32,417 bases of DNA from Acidobacteriota bacterium. Its GTDB lineage: Bacteria; Acidobacteriota; Blastocatellia; Pyrinomonadales; Pyrinomonadaceae. Below, in pieces: positions 9,175 through 17,713 of the stretch (position 1 is the stretch's first letter; every line of letters begins with the position of its first letter). The DNA lies in assembly GCA_019639215.1 (NCBI GenBank), contig JAHBSH010000026.1, positions 1 to 32,417 on the forward strand, written 5' to 3'. Position numbers and translations under genes: made by a program. The notes under the pieces were generated by a model. It made no database searches. It worked only from the letters and a program-made list of their open reading frames with translations, and was not told where the DNA came from.

Positions 9175-9182
9175 ACATATTA

Positions 9183-9208
9183 CGGCCTCGGCCGCCAGTT
9201 TGAGGCCG
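9183..9208 (+). repeat. Hairpin in the fusA-tuf spacer
   Basis: CGGCCTC (9183-9189) and GAGGCCG (9202-9208) form a 7-bp GC-rich stem. No T-run follows, so it is not a simple terminator. A good Shine-Dalgarno (AGGAG) stands between it and the tuf ATG. It could partly uncouple tuf from fusA translation or stabilise processed ends. Confidence 0.5.
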
Positions 9209-9244
9209 GTAAGTTATTGATTTAATCAGTTCAGGAGACCAGAA

Positions 9245-10429
9245 ATGAGCAAGGAAAAATTCGATCGGAGCAAGCCGCACGTGAATATCGGGACGATAGG
9301 GCACGTGGATCATGGAAAGACGACGCTGACGGCGGCGATAACAAAGGTGATGTCGAAGCACAACCCGAACATGACGGTGAGGGCATTTGATTCGATCGAC
9401 AACGCACCGGAAGAGAAGGCACGTGGTATTACGATCGCGACGTCACACGTTGAGTATGAGACGGCAAACCGGCATTATGCCCACGTTGACTGTCCGGGCC
9501 ACGCTGACTATGTGAAGAACATGATCACAGGAGCAGCACAGATGGACGGAGCGATCCTTGTGGTGGCAGCTACGGACGGCCCGATGCCGCAGACGAGAGA
9601 GCACATCCTGCTCGGACGTCAGGTCGGTATCCCTTCGATGGTCGTGTTCATGAACAAAGTGGACATGGTCGATGACGAAGAACTGCTTGAGCTGGTAGAG
9701 ATGGAAGTAAGAGAACTTCTTTCAAGCTATGAGTTCCCGGGAGACGACATCCCTGTGGTCAAGGGCTCAGCCCTGAAGGCACTCGAAGGCGATGCCGCAT
9801 GGGAAGCAAAGATCGACGAGCTGATGCAGGCAGTGGATGACTACATCCCGACACCGGCACGTGAGACCGACAAACCGTTCCTGATGCCTGTGGAAGACAT
9901 CTTCATATCAGGGACGCGGAACTGTTGCAACAGGAAGGATGCGACGCGGAGTCATCAACGTCAACGAACCGGTGGAGATGCGTCGGTATCAGAGAGACGA
10001 ACTCCAGTTGTAACGGGCGTCGAGATGTTCGAAGCTTCTTGATTCAGAATGGCCGGCGACAACGTCAGACTGCTTCTGAGGTATCGACCGCAAGAGATCG
10101 AGAACGCAGCCAGGTAATAAGTGAAACCGGGAACGATGCGCCCCCGCACACGAAGTTCAAGGCAGAAGGCATACGTCCTGACGAAAGAAGAAGGCGGACG
10201 CCACACACCATTCTTCACAGGCTATCGCCCGCAGTTCTATTTCAGAACGACGGACGTTACCGGAGTAGCAAACCTTCCGGCAGGCGTCGAGATGGTGATG
10301 CCCGGAGACAACATCCAGATGGAGATCGAGCTTATCGCTCCGATCGCAATGGAAAAAGGACTCCGCTTCGCTATCCGTGAAGGCGGCCGCACAGTCGGTG
10401 CAGGCACCGTCTCGGATGTTGTTGAGTAG
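9245..10429 (+). pseudogene. tuf: Elongation factor Tu, frame disrupted in its middle third
   Basis: EF-Tu carries aminoacyl-tRNA to the ribosome. Residues 1-220 are perfect: GHVDHGKT (19-26), DCPGHADYV (82-90), NKVD (137-140). The C-terminal [14 protein letters not shown]...[11 protein letters not shown] is also intact. Between about 9905 and 10170, where [12 protein letters not shown]...VEMFRKLLD...KPHTKFKAE should be encoded, I count roughly a dozen 1-3 base insertions and deletions. They create stops at 10040 and near 10117. The net change is a multiple of three, and the span (1185 nt) equals a normal gene. Because EF-Tu is essential and all neighbours are clean, a local sequence or assembly error, perhaps from a second near-identical tuf copy, is more likely than a true pseudogene. 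A strong AGGAG precedes the ATG. Confidence 0.85.
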
Positions 10430-10438
10430 GCTTTAGTA

Positions 10439-10474
10439 CTTGGGGGCTTTGGTTTTGAAGTCCGAAGCCCCAAG
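10439..10474 (+). repeat. Hairpin in the tuf-rpsJ spacer
   Basis: CTTGGGGGCTT (10439-10449) pairs with AAGCCCCAAG (10465-10474), with one extra G in the left arm. It lies 10 bases after the tuf stop and is followed by non-T sequence, so it looks like the intercistronic hairpins seen elsewhere in this cluster rather than a terminator. Confidence 0.5.
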
Positions 10475-10496
10475 GTCAAAGACCAGTTGAGAGATT

Positions 10497-10817
10497 ATGT
10501 TGAACGAAAAGATTCGCATCAAGTTGAAAGCCTATGATCATCGCGTATTGGATCAGTCCACGCAGGAGATCGTTGACACAGCAAAACGCACCGGAGCAAG
10601 GATAGCAGGCCCGATCCCGCTACCGACGGTCAAGAACAAGTGGACGGTCCTTCGTTCGCCGCACGTTGATAAAAAATCACGTGAGCAGTTCGAGATCAGA
10701 ACGCACAAGCGGCTGATGGACATATTGGATCCGACCGCTGAAACAGTGGACGCGTTGATGAAGCTGGACCTTCCGGCAGGTGTCGATGTAGAGATCAAGG
10801 CTTTTGGCAAAAATTAG
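10497..10817 (+). CDS. rpsJ: 30S ribosomal protein S10
   Basis: S10 is a 30S head protein, also known as NusE in antitermination complexes. The 106 residues include the hallmark [17 protein letters not shown] at the N-terminus, [13 protein letters not shown], and the extended-loop [21 protein letters not shown]. It opens the classic S10 operon section, here joined to the str section through tuf. The Shine-Dalgarno is weak (GAGA). Confidence 0.98.
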   Translation: MLNEKIRIKLKAYDHRVLDQSTQEIVDTAKRTGARIAGPIPLPTVKNKWTVLRSPHVDKKSREQFEIRTHKRLMDILDPTAETVDALMKLDLPAGVDVEIKAFGKN

Positions 10818-10897
10818 TCGTAGGTCGCGAGTCAGGAGTCAGGAGCAGAAATGCCCGGCTCACAGGACTTGAGACTTAAGACGCCAGACTGGAGTAA
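10818..10897 (+). repeat. Heptamer arrays in the rpsJ-rplC spacer
   Basis: Two short arrays with a 7-nt period fill this gap: GAGTCAG-type units near 10831-10850 and GACTTGA/AGACTTA-type units near 10864-10893. Neither frame encodes anything sensible. The second array runs directly into the GGAG Shine-Dalgarno of rplC. Confidence 0.5.
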
Positions 10898-11539
10898 ATG
10901 ATGATTAGCGGAATCATTGGTAGAAAAATGGGGATGACGCAGCTTTTTGCTGAGGACGGCACGGTTACACCCGTGACCATCATCAAAGCAGGCCCTTGCG
11001 TCGTCATTCAGACAAAAAGCGCAGCGGGGCGTGACGGTTACAACGCCGTGCAGCTCGGCCTGGTTGAAGACCAGCCGGTCAGATCGAAAAATGTGACCAA
11101 ACCGCTTCGCGGCCACTTTGAAAAGACCGGCGGCGGCGTTCCGCCGACACGCATCCTCAAGGAGATCCGTCTCGAAGGTGAGCCGGAAGCTTCGGTGGGT
11201 GATCAGGTCAAGGTCGATCTTTTTGCCGATGGCGACAAGATCGAAGTAGTTGGCCGATCAAAAGGACGCGGTTTTGCCGGTACGATCAAACGCCACGGAT
11301 TTTCCCGCGGCCCTGAATCACACGGTTCGATGAACGTTCGTAAGCCTGGTTCGATAGGGCAGTCGGCGTATCCTTCGCGAGTTATCAAGGGAACGCGTTC
11401 GTCTGGCCACATGGGTGACGAGAGGGTAACCATAAAGGGACTGACTGTAGCTCGTGTCGATGCTGAGAACAATCTTCTTATGGTTCGCGGTGCGGTGCCG
11501 GGAGCGAACGGCAGTGTTGTTATTGTAAGGAAGTCGTAA
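10898..11539 (+). CDS. rplC: 50S ribosomal protein L3
   Basis: L3 is an early-assembling 50S protein whose long loop reaches the peptidyl-transferase centre. The 213 residues start [15 protein letters not shown] and include the loop [24 protein letters not shown] and [13 protein letters not shown], all canonical. Two ATGs stand in tandem; GGAG (10891-10894) is 3 bases from the first and 6 from the second, so translation may begin at 10901 and lose one Met. It is the second gene of the S10 section. Confidence 0.97.
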   Translation: MMISGIIGRKMGMTQLFAEDGTVTPVTIIKAGPCVVIQTKSAAGRDGYNAVQLGLVEDQPVRSKNVTKPLRGHFEKTGGGVPPTRILKEIRLEGEPEASVGDQVKVDLFADGDKIEVVGRSKGRGFAGTIKRHGFSRGPESHGSMNVRKPGSIGQSAYPSRVIKGTRSSGHMGDERVTIKGLTVARVDAENNLLMVRGAVPGANGSVVIVRKS

Positions 11540-11632
11540 ATAGAGATGGCAGTTGATAGCGGATGCTGACAGTTAAAATGAACTGATCACAGCACCGTCG
11601 GACACTGACCACTCGAACGGAGTGAGAAAGTT
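11540..11632 (+). repeat. Two hairpins in the rplC-rplD spacer
   Basis: CAGTT-AAAATG-AACTG (11570-11585) is followed by CACTC-GAACG-GAGTG (11610-11624). The right arm of the second contains the only Shine-Dalgarno-like GGAGTGA of rplD, so folding would mask it. The 93-base gap also contains units of the ACTGATC/ACTGACC kind with near 7-nt spacing. Confidence 0.45.
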
Positions 11633-12454
11633 ATGCCTACCGTAAAGGTTCGCAATTTGAAGAATAAGGAAGTCGGCGAGGTCAGCCTGTCGGATGCCGT
11701 TTTTGGTGCCGACCTGAACGAGGCTCTGATCCATGCGGCAGTTCGCAATTATCAGGCGAACGGACGACAGGGAACTTCTGCGACGAAAACGCGCGGAAAC
11801 GTCTCGGGTTCGGGCCGCAAGCTGTGGAAGCAGAAAGGTACGGGCCGTGCCCGTATCGCGAGTCTGCGGTCGCCCCTTTGGAAAGGCGGCGGTAACGTTC
11901 ACGGCCCTCAGCCGAGAGATTGGTCATACGAAATGCCTAAGAAAATGCGTCGCGGAGCACTGCGGTCTGCACTTTCTGAAAGGCTTCGCGAAGGCAACCT
12001 GATCATCGTTGACGAGATCGGTTTTGCCGGTCCGAAGACCAAGGATTTTCTCGCAGCTTTTGGCACGTTGGGTGTGTTTCAGGATTCGGCTCAGTCGAAA
12101 ACGTTGATCGTTGATTCGCTTGATAACGAGAATCTTATCCTTTCTTCACGAAACGTTCCGAAGACAAAGGTTACGAACAGCTTTGGCCTGAACATCTATG
12201 ACATCATTTATCACGAAAAACTCGTGATAACCAAAGCCGCCGCCGAAGAGTTGGACAGGTTGCTGAATCCTTCAAGCGAAAGCAGTAAGGAAGAGGCGGT
12301 GACCGAAGCTCCGGCAAAGCCAAAGCGTTCGACAAAGAAGGCAGAAGCTGTTGAAGAGGCTCCGGCTGAAGAGGCAAAGCCTAAAAAAGCAGCAAAGGCG
12401 AAGAAGGCCGAAACCGAAGAAGCAGTGACCGAGGAGGCGACCGAAAATGAGTGA
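11633..12454 (+). CDS. rplD: 50S ribosomal protein L4 with long acidic/lysine-rich C-terminal tail
   Basis: L4 lines the nascent-chain exit tunnel and in enterobacteria represses its own operon. Residues 1 to about 212 are the normal fold, with the tunnel loop [34 protein letters not shown] shortened or modified little. Residues 213-273 are an added low-complexity tail of Ala, Glu, Lys and Pro ([13 protein letters not shown] and similar), which E. coli L4 (about 200 residues) lacks. The tail is encoded in the same base style as the rest. Its end overlaps the start of rplW by 8 bases. Confidence 0.96.
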   Translation: MPTVKVRNLKNKEVGEVSLSDAVFGADLNEALIHAAVRNYQANGRQGTSATKTRGNVSGSGRKLWKQKGTGRARIASLRSPLWKGGGNVHGPQPRDWSYEMPKKMRRGALRSALSERLREGNLIIVDEIGFAGPKTKDFLAAFGTLGVFQDSAQSKTLIVDSLDNENLILSSRNVPKTKVTNSFGLNIYDIIYHEKLVITKAAAEELDRLLNPSSESSKEEAVTEAPAKPKRSTKKAEAVEEAPAEEAKPKKAAKAKKAETEEAVTEEATENE

Positions 12455-12776
12455 ATTTAACGTTTGGGAAATATTGAAGTCGCCGGTCGTCACAGAAAAA
12501 AGCGTCATCCTCAAGGAAGATTCTTCTGAAGAGGACAGCGACCGCAAAGCAGGCCAGGTTTTGACATTTCGCGTTGACAAGAAAGCGAATAAGCTGGAGA
12601 TCAAAAAGGCCGTTGAAGAGATCTTCAATGTAAAAGTTTCGTCGGTCCGCACCGTTAATTACGAAGGCAAGATGAAACGCCGAGGCCGCCAGGAAGGCCG
12701 CCGACCGAATTGGAAAAAGGCTTACGTTACCCTGAGAAAGGGCGAGCCGATGGTGGATTACGCAGAAGCGATCTAA
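12447..12776 (+). CDS. rplW: 50S ribosomal protein L23
   Basis: L23 sits at the tunnel exit and docks trigger factor and SRP. The 109 residues contain [14 protein letters not shown] at the N-terminus, the [24 protein letters not shown] strand-helix, and the basic loop [22 protein letters not shown]. An acidic insert ([13 protein letters not shown], about residues 24-36) sits just after the first helix. The start overlaps the rplD end, and GAGGAGG inside rplD provides a strong ribosome site, so the pair is translationally coupled. Confidence 0.97.
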   Translation: MSEFNVWEILKSPVVTEKSVILKEDSSEEDSDRKAGQVLTFRVDKKANKLEIKKAVEEIFNVKVSSVRTVNYEGKMKRRGRQEGRRPNWKKAYVTLRKGEPMVDYAEAI

Positions 12777-12778
12777 AG

Positions 12779-12844
12779 AATGATGAATATTGAATGTTGA
12801 ATATCAAAAACTGATTCATCATTCGAAATTCTGAATTCATCATT
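12779..12844 (+). repeat. Heptamer inverted repeat before rplB
   Basis: AATGATGAAT (12779-12788) is the exact complement of ATTCATCATT, which occurs twice (12814-12823 and 12835-12844). The right side is an array of 7-nt units of the form ATTCNNN from 12814 to 12844; the left side carries TGAATNT units. The right array ends 8 bases before the rplB ATG and can pair in two registers. Confidence 0.7.
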
Positions 12845-12852
12845 TTGGAATT

Positions 12853-13683
12853 ATGGGAATAAAGAGATTAAAACCGACATCACCGGCAAGGCGGTATCAG
12901 ACATATCTGACCCGCGATGAATTGACGCCGGGAGCAGCACCCGAAAAATCGTTGCTCGAACCTAAAAAGCGGATATCGGGACGCAATAATGACGGACGCA
13001 TAACGATCCGTCGCCGCGGTGGTGGACATAAGCGTTTTTACCGTGTGATCGACTTCAAGAGAGATAAGGCCGGTATTCCCGGAAAGGTCTCACAGATCGA
13101 GTACGATCCGAACCGTTCGGCACATATCGCCCTGATCACTTATCTTGACGGTGAGAAGCGTTACATAATCGCTCCGGTCGGATTGAAAGTTGGAACGACC
13201 GTCTTGAGTGGAGCCGAAGCTGATATTCTGCCGGGCAATGCATTGCCGATCAAGAATATTCCGCTTGGAACCGAGGTTCATAACATTGAGCTTCGTCCCG
13301 GAAAGGGCGGCCAGCTGGTCAGATCCGCAGGCGGTTTTGCACAGATCGTCGCTAAAGAAGGTGATCATGCTCAATTGAGAATGCCTTCGGGCGAAGTTCG
13401 TAAAGTTCCTGTCGTATGTTATGCGACGGTCGGCCAGGTCGGAAATACCGAGCATGAGAATGTATCGCTCGGAAAAGCCGGACGTAACCGCTGGAAGGGC
13501 AAGAGGCCAAAGGTTCGCGGTGTTGCGATGAACCCGGTCGATCACCCGCACGGCGGCGGTGAGGGTAAGACCTCAGGCGGACGTCATCCGGTAACTCCTT
13601 GGGGACAGCCGACACGCGGTTACAAAACACGCCGCAACAAGCGCACGACCAATATGATCGTGAAAGACAGGAGGAGGAAGTAA
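12853..13683 (+). CDS. rplB: 50S ribosomal protein L2
   Basis: L2 is required for subunit association and peptidyl-transferase assembly. The 276 residues match the family, with [17 protein letters not shown], the [18 protein letters not shown] strand and the catalytic-site-near [25 protein letters not shown]. The last residues [11 protein letters not shown] are typical. Only a weak GGAA stands before the ATG, right after the repeat array. Confidence 0.98.
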   Translation: MGIKRLKPTSPARRYQTYLTRDELTPGAAPEKSLLEPKKRISGRNNDGRITIRRRGGGHKRFYRVIDFKRDKAGIPGKVSQIEYDPNRSAHIALITYLDGEKRYIIAPVGLKVGTTVLSGAEADILPGNALPIKNIPLGTEVHNIELRPGKGGQLVRSAGGFAQIVAKEGDHAQLRMPSGEVRKVPVVCYATVGQVGNTEHENVSLGKAGRNRWKGKRPKVRGVAMNPVDHPHGGGEGKTSGGRHPVTPWGQPTRGYKTRRNKRTTNMIVKDRRRK

Positions 13684-13742
13684 TTCCAGATTCCAGAATC
13701 CAGATCACAGATCTGAAATTTGAAATTTGAAATTTGAAATTT
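13684..13742 (+). repeat. Tandem 7-nt repeats before rpsS
   Basis: Four perfect tandem copies of GAAATTT occupy 13715-13742. They are preceded by degenerate ATTCCAG-type units and a CAGATC-A-C-AGATCTG-like inverted pair (13701-13715). The array stops 3 bases before the rpsS ATG and leaves no room for a Shine-Dalgarno. Confidence 0.8.
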
Positions 13743-13745
13743 GAT

Positions 13746-14036
13746 ATGCCACGTTCATTAAAAAAAGGACCTTTCATTGACCTTAGTGTTCAGAAAGTGG
13801 TCAAGCGTATCCTGGAAGGCGGAAAGAAACCGCCGGCAATAAAGACCTGGTCACGCCGTTCGACAATTTCGCCCGATATGGTGGGACTCACCTTCGGCGT
13901 ACACAATGGCAAACGCCACATTCCGGTATTCGTTACCGAGAACATGGTCGGACACAAGCTTGGAGAATTCTCGCCGACCCGTACATACAAAGGTCATCCG
14001 GGAACAAAGGCTGAGAAAGCAGCAAAGAGGAAGTAA
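13746..14036 (+). CDS. rpsS: 30S ribosomal protein S19
   Basis: S19 is a 30S head protein that pairs with S13 and bridges to the 50S A-site finger. The 96 residues start [23 protein letters not shown] and contain [19 protein letters not shown] and [32 protein letters not shown], which are canonical. An ATG 12 bases earlier in frame lies in the repeat array and adds residues not found in the family, so the later start was chosen. It has no visible Shine-Dalgarno. Confidence 0.97.
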   Translation: MPRSLKKGPFIDLSVQKVVKRILEGGKKPPAIKTWSRRSTISPDMVGLTFGVHNGKRHIPVFVTENMVGHKLGEFSPTRTYKGHPGTKAEKAAKRK

Positions 14037-14049
14037 GTTACGAGTTTTT

Positions 14050-14114
14050 GGTTCAAGGTTTCATATCAGGAAACTGCTTTGAACCGGGAACTTGAAACTT
14101 GAAACTCGAAACTT
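14050..14114 (+). repeat. Hairpin plus 7-nt tandem repeats before rplV
   Basis: GGTTCAAGGTTTC (14050-14062) can pair with GAAACTGCTTTGAACC (14070-14085), with a small internal bulge. It is followed by four near-identical 7-nt units of the GAAACTT type (14088-14114), which end 7 bases before the rplV ATG. Confidence 0.65.
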
Positions 14115-14121
14115 AAAAAAG

Positions 14122-14775
14122 ATGGAAGCGATAGCAAAAACAAAGTATCTCAAGGGAAGCCCGCGAAAGGCCAGGCTTGTCATTGACCTCATCAGAGGTC
14201 AGAACGTGTCAAGGGCTTTGGCGATCCTTAAGTTCACGGAAAAGAGAGCGGCTCAGCCGATCTCGAAATGCCTGAACTCGGCGATCGCAAATGCGACCTA
14301 TATTGCCGAACAGCAGAACATTGCGATAGATCCTGATGATCTCTGGGTAAAGTCGTGTTTTGTCGATATGGGGCCGACAAAGGGCCGTCGCCGTATGCGT
14401 CCGGCACCACAGGGCAGGGCATATCGCGAACAGCGTCATTATTGCCATATCACTATCGAAGTGACCAGCGAAGAAAAGCCGAAGACTGAAAAAGAGCTAA
14501 AGGCTGAGGCTTCAAAGGCAAAGCGTGATGCTGAGAAAAAGACCACATCGGCCAAGCCGAAGAAAGCTGCCAAGAAAGATGCTCCGAAAGAAGCAAAGGC
14601 TGCTCCGGCTGAGGTAGTTGAAGAAAAGGAAATTCCGGTGGCTGAAGAGGTTGAAGCGGCACCTGTCGAAACGGCAGAAGCTGCTCCCGAAGCGGTAGAG
14701 GCAGCTGACGAAGCAGTCGTCGAAACCACCGAAACGGTCGAGGAACCGGCAGCGGAGGACACCGAGGCCAAGTAA
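14122..14775 (+). CDS. rplV: 50S ribosomal protein L22 with long C-terminal extension
   Basis: L22 spans 23S rRNA and its beta-hairpin lines the exit tunnel with L4. Residues 1-115 are the normal protein: [19 protein letters not shown] at the start, and the tunnel hairpin [22 protein letters not shown] near 81-102. Residues 116-217 are a tail nearly as long as the fold itself, first Lys/Ala-rich, then strongly acidic (Glu, Ala, Val). The ATG chosen gives [10 protein letters not shown]; an ATG 30 bases upstream lies inside the repeat array and was rejected. No Shine-Dalgarno is visible. Confidence 0.95.
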   Translation: MEAIAKTKYLKGSPRKARLVIDLIRGQNVSRALAILKFTEKRAAQPISKCLNSAIANATYIAEQQNIAIDPDDLWVKSCFVDMGPTKGRRRMRPAPQGRAYREQRHYCHITIEVTSEEKPKTEKELKAEASKAKRDAEKKTTSAKPKKAAKKDAPKEAKAAPAEVVEEKEIPVAEEVEAAPVETAEAAPEAVEAADEAVVETTETVEEPAAEDTEAK

Positions 14776-14785
14776 GGTATTTAAT

Positions 14786-15529
14786 ATGGGACAAAAAGTT
14801 CATCCATACGGATTCAGGGTCGGCTACAACAAGGATTGGCATTCACACTGGTTTGCCAAACAGGATTTTGCCAAATATCTGGCAGAAGACCTCAAGCTTA
14901 AAAAAGACCTGAAGAAGAAATTTGCGGGCGGCGGTGTTTCACACATCGACATTGAGCGTGCGGCGGCAAGGCTGAAGATAATCATCTATACCTCGCGTCC
15001 GGGCATCATCATCGGCCGCAAGGGGGCTGAGATAGAAAAGCTTCGTGAAGATCTTTCACGAAAGACAGGCCGCGAAGTGCTCATCTCGATCCAGGAGATC
15101 CGTCATCCTGAGCTGAATGCTCAGCTTCAGGCTGAAAAGATCGCTCAGCAGCTTGAAAAGCGTATTGCATTTCGCCGTGCGATGAAAAAGACGATGGAAG
15201 AATCCATCCGCTTTGGAGCGCTCGGCATCAAGGTCATGATCTCAGGCCGTCTGAACGGAGCCGAGATCGCCCGCACCGAATGGTCGCTGGAAGGCCGTCT
15301 GCCGCTGCACACACTGCGTGCCGATATTGATTTCGGATTTGCAGAAGCTCTGACAACGTTCGGCATCATCGGAATAAAAGTTTGGATCTATCGCGGAGAG
15401 ATACTTGATGCGAATGCATCAATGGCACGCGGAACTACTACTGACCCGATGAATGAGGTAAAGGCAGACCGCTCTGCAATGAGAGGTCGCGGTGACAGAC
15501 GCCCACGCAGGGACGACAGGAATCGTTGA
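14786..15529 (+). CDS. rpsC: 30S ribosomal protein S3
   Basis: S3 forms the mRNA entry channel and its helicase activity with S4 and S5. The 247 residues begin [20 protein letters not shown] and contain the KH domain motif GRKG at 77-80 and the C-terminal domain [23 protein letters not shown]. The C-terminus ends in a basic [13 protein letters not shown] stretch. It follows rplV by 10 bases, with only a weak AAGG before the start. Confidence 0.98.
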   Translation: MGQKVHPYGFRVGYNKDWHSHWFAKQDFAKYLAEDLKLKKDLKKKFAGGGVSHIDIERAAARLKIIIYTSRPGIIIGRKGAEIEKLREDLSRKTGREVLISIQEIRHPELNAQLQAEKIAQQLEKRIAFRRAMKKTMEESIRFGALGIKVMISGRLNGAEIARTEWSLEGRLPLHTLRADIDFGFAEALTTFGIIGIKVWIYRGEILDANASMARGTTTDPMNEVKADRSAMRGRGDRRPRRDDRNR

Positions 15530-15542
15530 TCATTTTTTCCTT

Positions 15543-15565
15543 GATCCCGGTTTTTGAATGGGATC
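15543..15565 (+). repeat. Hairpin in the rpsC-rplP spacer
   Basis: GATCCC (15543-15548) and GGGATC (15560-15565) form a 6-bp stem. GGAATGT/TGAATTT-type units follow before the GAGGA Shine-Dalgarno of rplP. Confidence 0.45.
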
Positions 15566-15600
15566 TGGAATGTTGAATTTGGAACTGAGGAATTTTAGTT

Positions 15601-16029
15601 ATGTTGATGCCGAAAAAGGTCAAGCACCGAAGGGTAATGAAAGGACGCATGCGCGGCAAGGCCGTTCGCGGACAGAACCTGGACTTTGGTGATTTCGGAC
15701 TTAAGACATTGGAAGCAGGCTGGATAACCGATCGTCAGATCGAAGCGGCACGTATCGCCATGACCCGTCACGTAAAACGCGGCGGAAAGATCTGGATACG
15801 TATGTTCCCCGACAAGCCGATCACAAAGAAACCGGCTGAAACCCGTATGGGAAGCGGAAAGGGAGCACCGGATCATTGGGTAGCGGTCGTTAAACCGGGC
15901 CGTATCCTTTATGAGATCCAGGGCGTGAGTGAAGAGTTGGCGCGTGAGGCAATGATGCTGGCAGCTCAAAAGCTTCCGGTCAAGACCAAGTTCGTAACGC
16001 GTACCGACCTGGAAGGAGGCGTTGTTTAA
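15601..16029 (+). CDS. rplP: 50S ribosomal protein L16
   Basis: L16 shapes the A-site tRNA elbow contact on the 50S. The 142 residues show the start [21 protein letters not shown], the conserved [39 protein letters not shown] core and a final [15 protein letters not shown] is about 10 bases before the ATG. It is followed after one base by rpmC. Confidence 0.97.
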   Translation: MLMPKKVKHRRVMKGRMRGKAVRGQNLDFGDFGLKTLEAGWITDRQIEAARIAMTRHVKRGGKIWIRMFPDKPITKKPAETRMGSGKGAPDHWVAVVKPGRILYEIQGVSEELAREAMMLAAQKLPVKTKFVTRTDLEGGVV

Positions 16030-16030
16030 T

Positions 16031-16246
16031 ATGAAGCGCAAAGAGCAGCTGGATCAGCTGAAAGATATGAGCCTGGAAGAATTGAAAGACCAGGCAGACG
16101 CTCTGAAGGAATCATTATTCAGGCTGAAGTTTCGTAAAACGCTCGGCGTTGGCGACACCATCAGTGACATCCGCCGTGAGAAAAAGACACTTGCCCGCGT
16201 TTACACGCTGATGGAGCAAAAGTCAGGAGCAGAGAGCAAGGCGTAG
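16031..16246 (+). CDS. rpmC: 50S ribosomal protein L29
   Basis: L29 is a two-helix protein by the tunnel exit next to L23. The 71 residues MKRKEQLDQLKDMSLEEL...KESLFRLKFRKTLGVGDTISDIRREKKTLARVYTLM have the family pattern. A TTG nine bases upstream is in frame, but the ATG directly after the rplP stop gives the usual start, and AAGGAGG near the rplP end serves it, so it is coupled to rplP. Confidence 0.95.
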   Translation: MKRKEQLDQLKDMSLEELKDQADALKESLFRLKFRKTLGVGDTISDIRREKKTLARVYTLMEQKSGAESKA

Positions 16247-16270
16247 TCAGCCGGGAACGGGAATAGCATA

Positions 16271-16705
16271 ATGGCAAAGAAGAAAACAGACGAAGTGCAG
16301 GAAACACCGGAAGCCGCGGTAGAAGAGACAGTTGTCGAAGAAACCGCTGTTGAGGTTGAGGCCGCAGCTGATGAAACTCCGGCGGAAGTTAAGGCCGAAG
16401 AGGCTGCTCCGGCAAAAGAAGTTTCCGGTGATGACGCAGAGGATAAGCCTTTCAATAAAGGCAAGCGAATGGAGAAGATCGGCGTCGTGTCCTCGGACAA
16501 GATGACAAACACGGTCGTTGTTCGCGTTGACCGCGTTGTGAAGCATCCGGTATATCGCAAATATGTCCGCAAGCGTAAGAAGTTCATGGCTCACGATGAG
16601 ACCGGAGCGAAGATAGGCGATAAAGTGCGTATCGTTGAGACACGTCCGCTGTCAGCCAGAAAGCGTTGGCGCGTGGTGGAGATCATTCAGAAAGCGGAGT
16701 TGTAA
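16271..16705 (+). CDS. rpsQ: 30S ribosomal protein S17 with acidic N-terminal extension
   Basis: S17 is an early 16S rRNA binder of the 30S body. The normal fold occupies residues 67-144, [44 protein letters not shown]...[19 protein letters not shown]. In front are 66 residues that are almost all Ala, Glu, Val and Pro, absent from standard S17 (about 85 residues). An internal ATG at codon 67 with AAAGG in front could start a normal-length protein, so use of either start, or both, is open. No strong Shine-Dalgarno precedes the first ATG. Confidence 0.93.
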   Translation: MAKKKTDEVQETPEAAVEETVVEETAVEVEAAADETPAEVKAEEAAPAKEVSGDDAEDKPFNKGKRMEKIGVVSSDKMTNTVVVRVDRVVKHPVYRKYVRKRKKFMAHDETGAKIGDKVRIVETRPLSARKRWRVVEIIQKAEL

Positions 16706-16707
16706 TC

Positions 16708-16770
16708 GTCAATGGTTGATGGTCAATTATTCCGTGAATGTCACAGGACGACCAACAATGAACGATTGAC
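16708..16770 (+). repeat. Inverted repeats in the rpsQ-rplN spacer
   Basis: GTCAATGGTT (16708-16717) pairs with AACGATTGAC (16761-16770) with one mismatch. TGGTCAATT-like and GACAATT/GCAATTA units of near 7-nt spacing fill the rest of this 95-base gap before the AGG-type ribosome site of rplN. Confidence 0.45.
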
Positions 16771-16800
16771 AATTAGCAATTAACTGGCAGGTATAAAGTT

Positions 16801-17169
16801 ATGATACAGATGCAGACCTCTTTGGCGGTCGCTGACAATTCAGGAGCAAAAAGGCTCGAGATGATCGCCCCTATCGGAGGCTCAACGGCAAAGATCGCCC
16901 GTCTTGGTGACAAGATCAAGGTAACGGTCAAGGAAGCTTCACCCGATGGCACAGCCAAAAAGGGAAAGGTCTATGATGCGGTCATTGTTAGAACCAGAAA
17001 AGAAGTTCGCCGTAAGGACGGCACTTACATCCGGTTCGATGAGAATGCAGCCGTGCTTATAAAAGAGGACGGAACACCCATCGGGACACGTGTTTTCGGC
17101 CCGGTCGCCCGCGAACTTCGCGAAAGGAATTTCATGAAGATCGTCAGTTTGGCCCCGGAGGTCATATAG
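16801..17169 (+). CDS. rplN: 50S ribosomal protein L14
   Basis: L14 lies at the subunit interface. The 122-residue length is exact for the family, with the signature [22 protein letters not shown] at the start, [35 protein letters not shown], and the final [23 protein letters not shown] end. It opens the spc section. Confidence 0.98.
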   Translation: MIQMQTSLAVADNSGAKRLEMIAPIGGSTAKIARLGDKIKVTVKEASPDGTAKKGKVYDAVIVRTRKEVRRKDGTYIRFDENAAVLIKEDGTPIGTRVFGPVARELRERNFMKIVSLAPEVI

Positions 17170-17206
17170 GACTTATAGGACCTATGGGACGTATATGTCC
17201 TATTTG
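17169..17206 (+). repeat. 9-nt period hairpin element before rplX
   Basis: This 38-base stretch begins at the last base of the rplN stop and has units with a 9-base step (ATAGGACNT). ATAGGAC at 17166-17172 and 17175-17181 can pair with GTCCTAT at 17197-17203. A second copy, identical at 31 of 38 bases in the same orientation, lies before rplQ. Confidence 0.7.
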
Positions 17207-17214
17207 AACAGGAA

Positions 17215-17652
17215 ATGAAAGCAGCAGCTAAAACAGGAACAGTCAAGAGCAAGATCAAGCGAGGCGACCAGGTCGTTTTCATAGCGGGCAAGGAATACAA
17301 CCGTTATGACAGCAACGGCAAACGCCAGCCGTATCGCGGACGCGTCATCGCGGTCGATGCGAGGAACGGCAAGGTCAAGGTCGAAGGTGCGATGCTGGTA
17401 AAGCGTCATCGCAAACCGGTACCTCAGCTTAACCAGCAGGGCGGGATCATCGAACAGGAAGCATGGGTAAATGTTTCCAACGTTGCACTGATCGATCCGG
17501 AAACCGGTAGGCCGTCACGTGTCCGTATAGAGGAACGTAATGGTGAAAAGGTTCGCGTCGCAAAGAGCGGCAAGGCGTTGCCGGCACCGGATGTGTTCGG
17601 TAAAAAAGAGCCGAAACGTACACCTGAAACTGAGGAAGGCTCTGAGGAATAA
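17215..17652 (+). CDS. rplX: 50S ribosomal protein L24
   Basis: L24 starts 50S assembly. The KOW motif is visible as [16 protein letters not shown]...[28 protein letters not shown], and [20 protein letters not shown] is canonical. At 145 residues it is longer than the usual ~105, with an extra C-terminal tail (about residues 105-145) rich in Lys then Glu. AGGA is very close to the ATG. Confidence 0.96.
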   Translation: MKAAAKTGTVKSKIKRGDQVVFIAGKEYNRYDSNGKRQPYRGRVIAVDARNGKVKVEGAMLVKRHRKPVPQLNQQGGIIEQEAWVNVSNVALIDPETGRPSRVRIEERNGEKVRVAKSGKALPAPDVFGKKEPKRTPETEEGSEE

Positions 17653-17713
17653 GGTTTGATGTTTGGAAACAACGCCAAATGCGGTTGGGGCCCAAACAAG
17701 GATAATTCAAACA
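17653..17713 (+). repeat. Hairpin spacer before rplE
   Basis: GTTTGGAAAC-like and GTTGGGGCCCAAAC-like inverted pairs occur in this gap (the latter around 17683-17697). No Shine-Dalgarno stands before the rplE start. The frame stays open through the spacer, but the encoded residues do not resemble L5. Confidence 0.35.

Noticed and set aside
9245..10042. A genuine 265-residue truncated EF-Tu
   Set aside because: The last 45 residues are frame-shifted noise and the correct C-terminus resumes downstream in the same register.
13684..13742. CRISPR array
   Set aside because: The repeats are 7 nt, directly tandem and without spacers.
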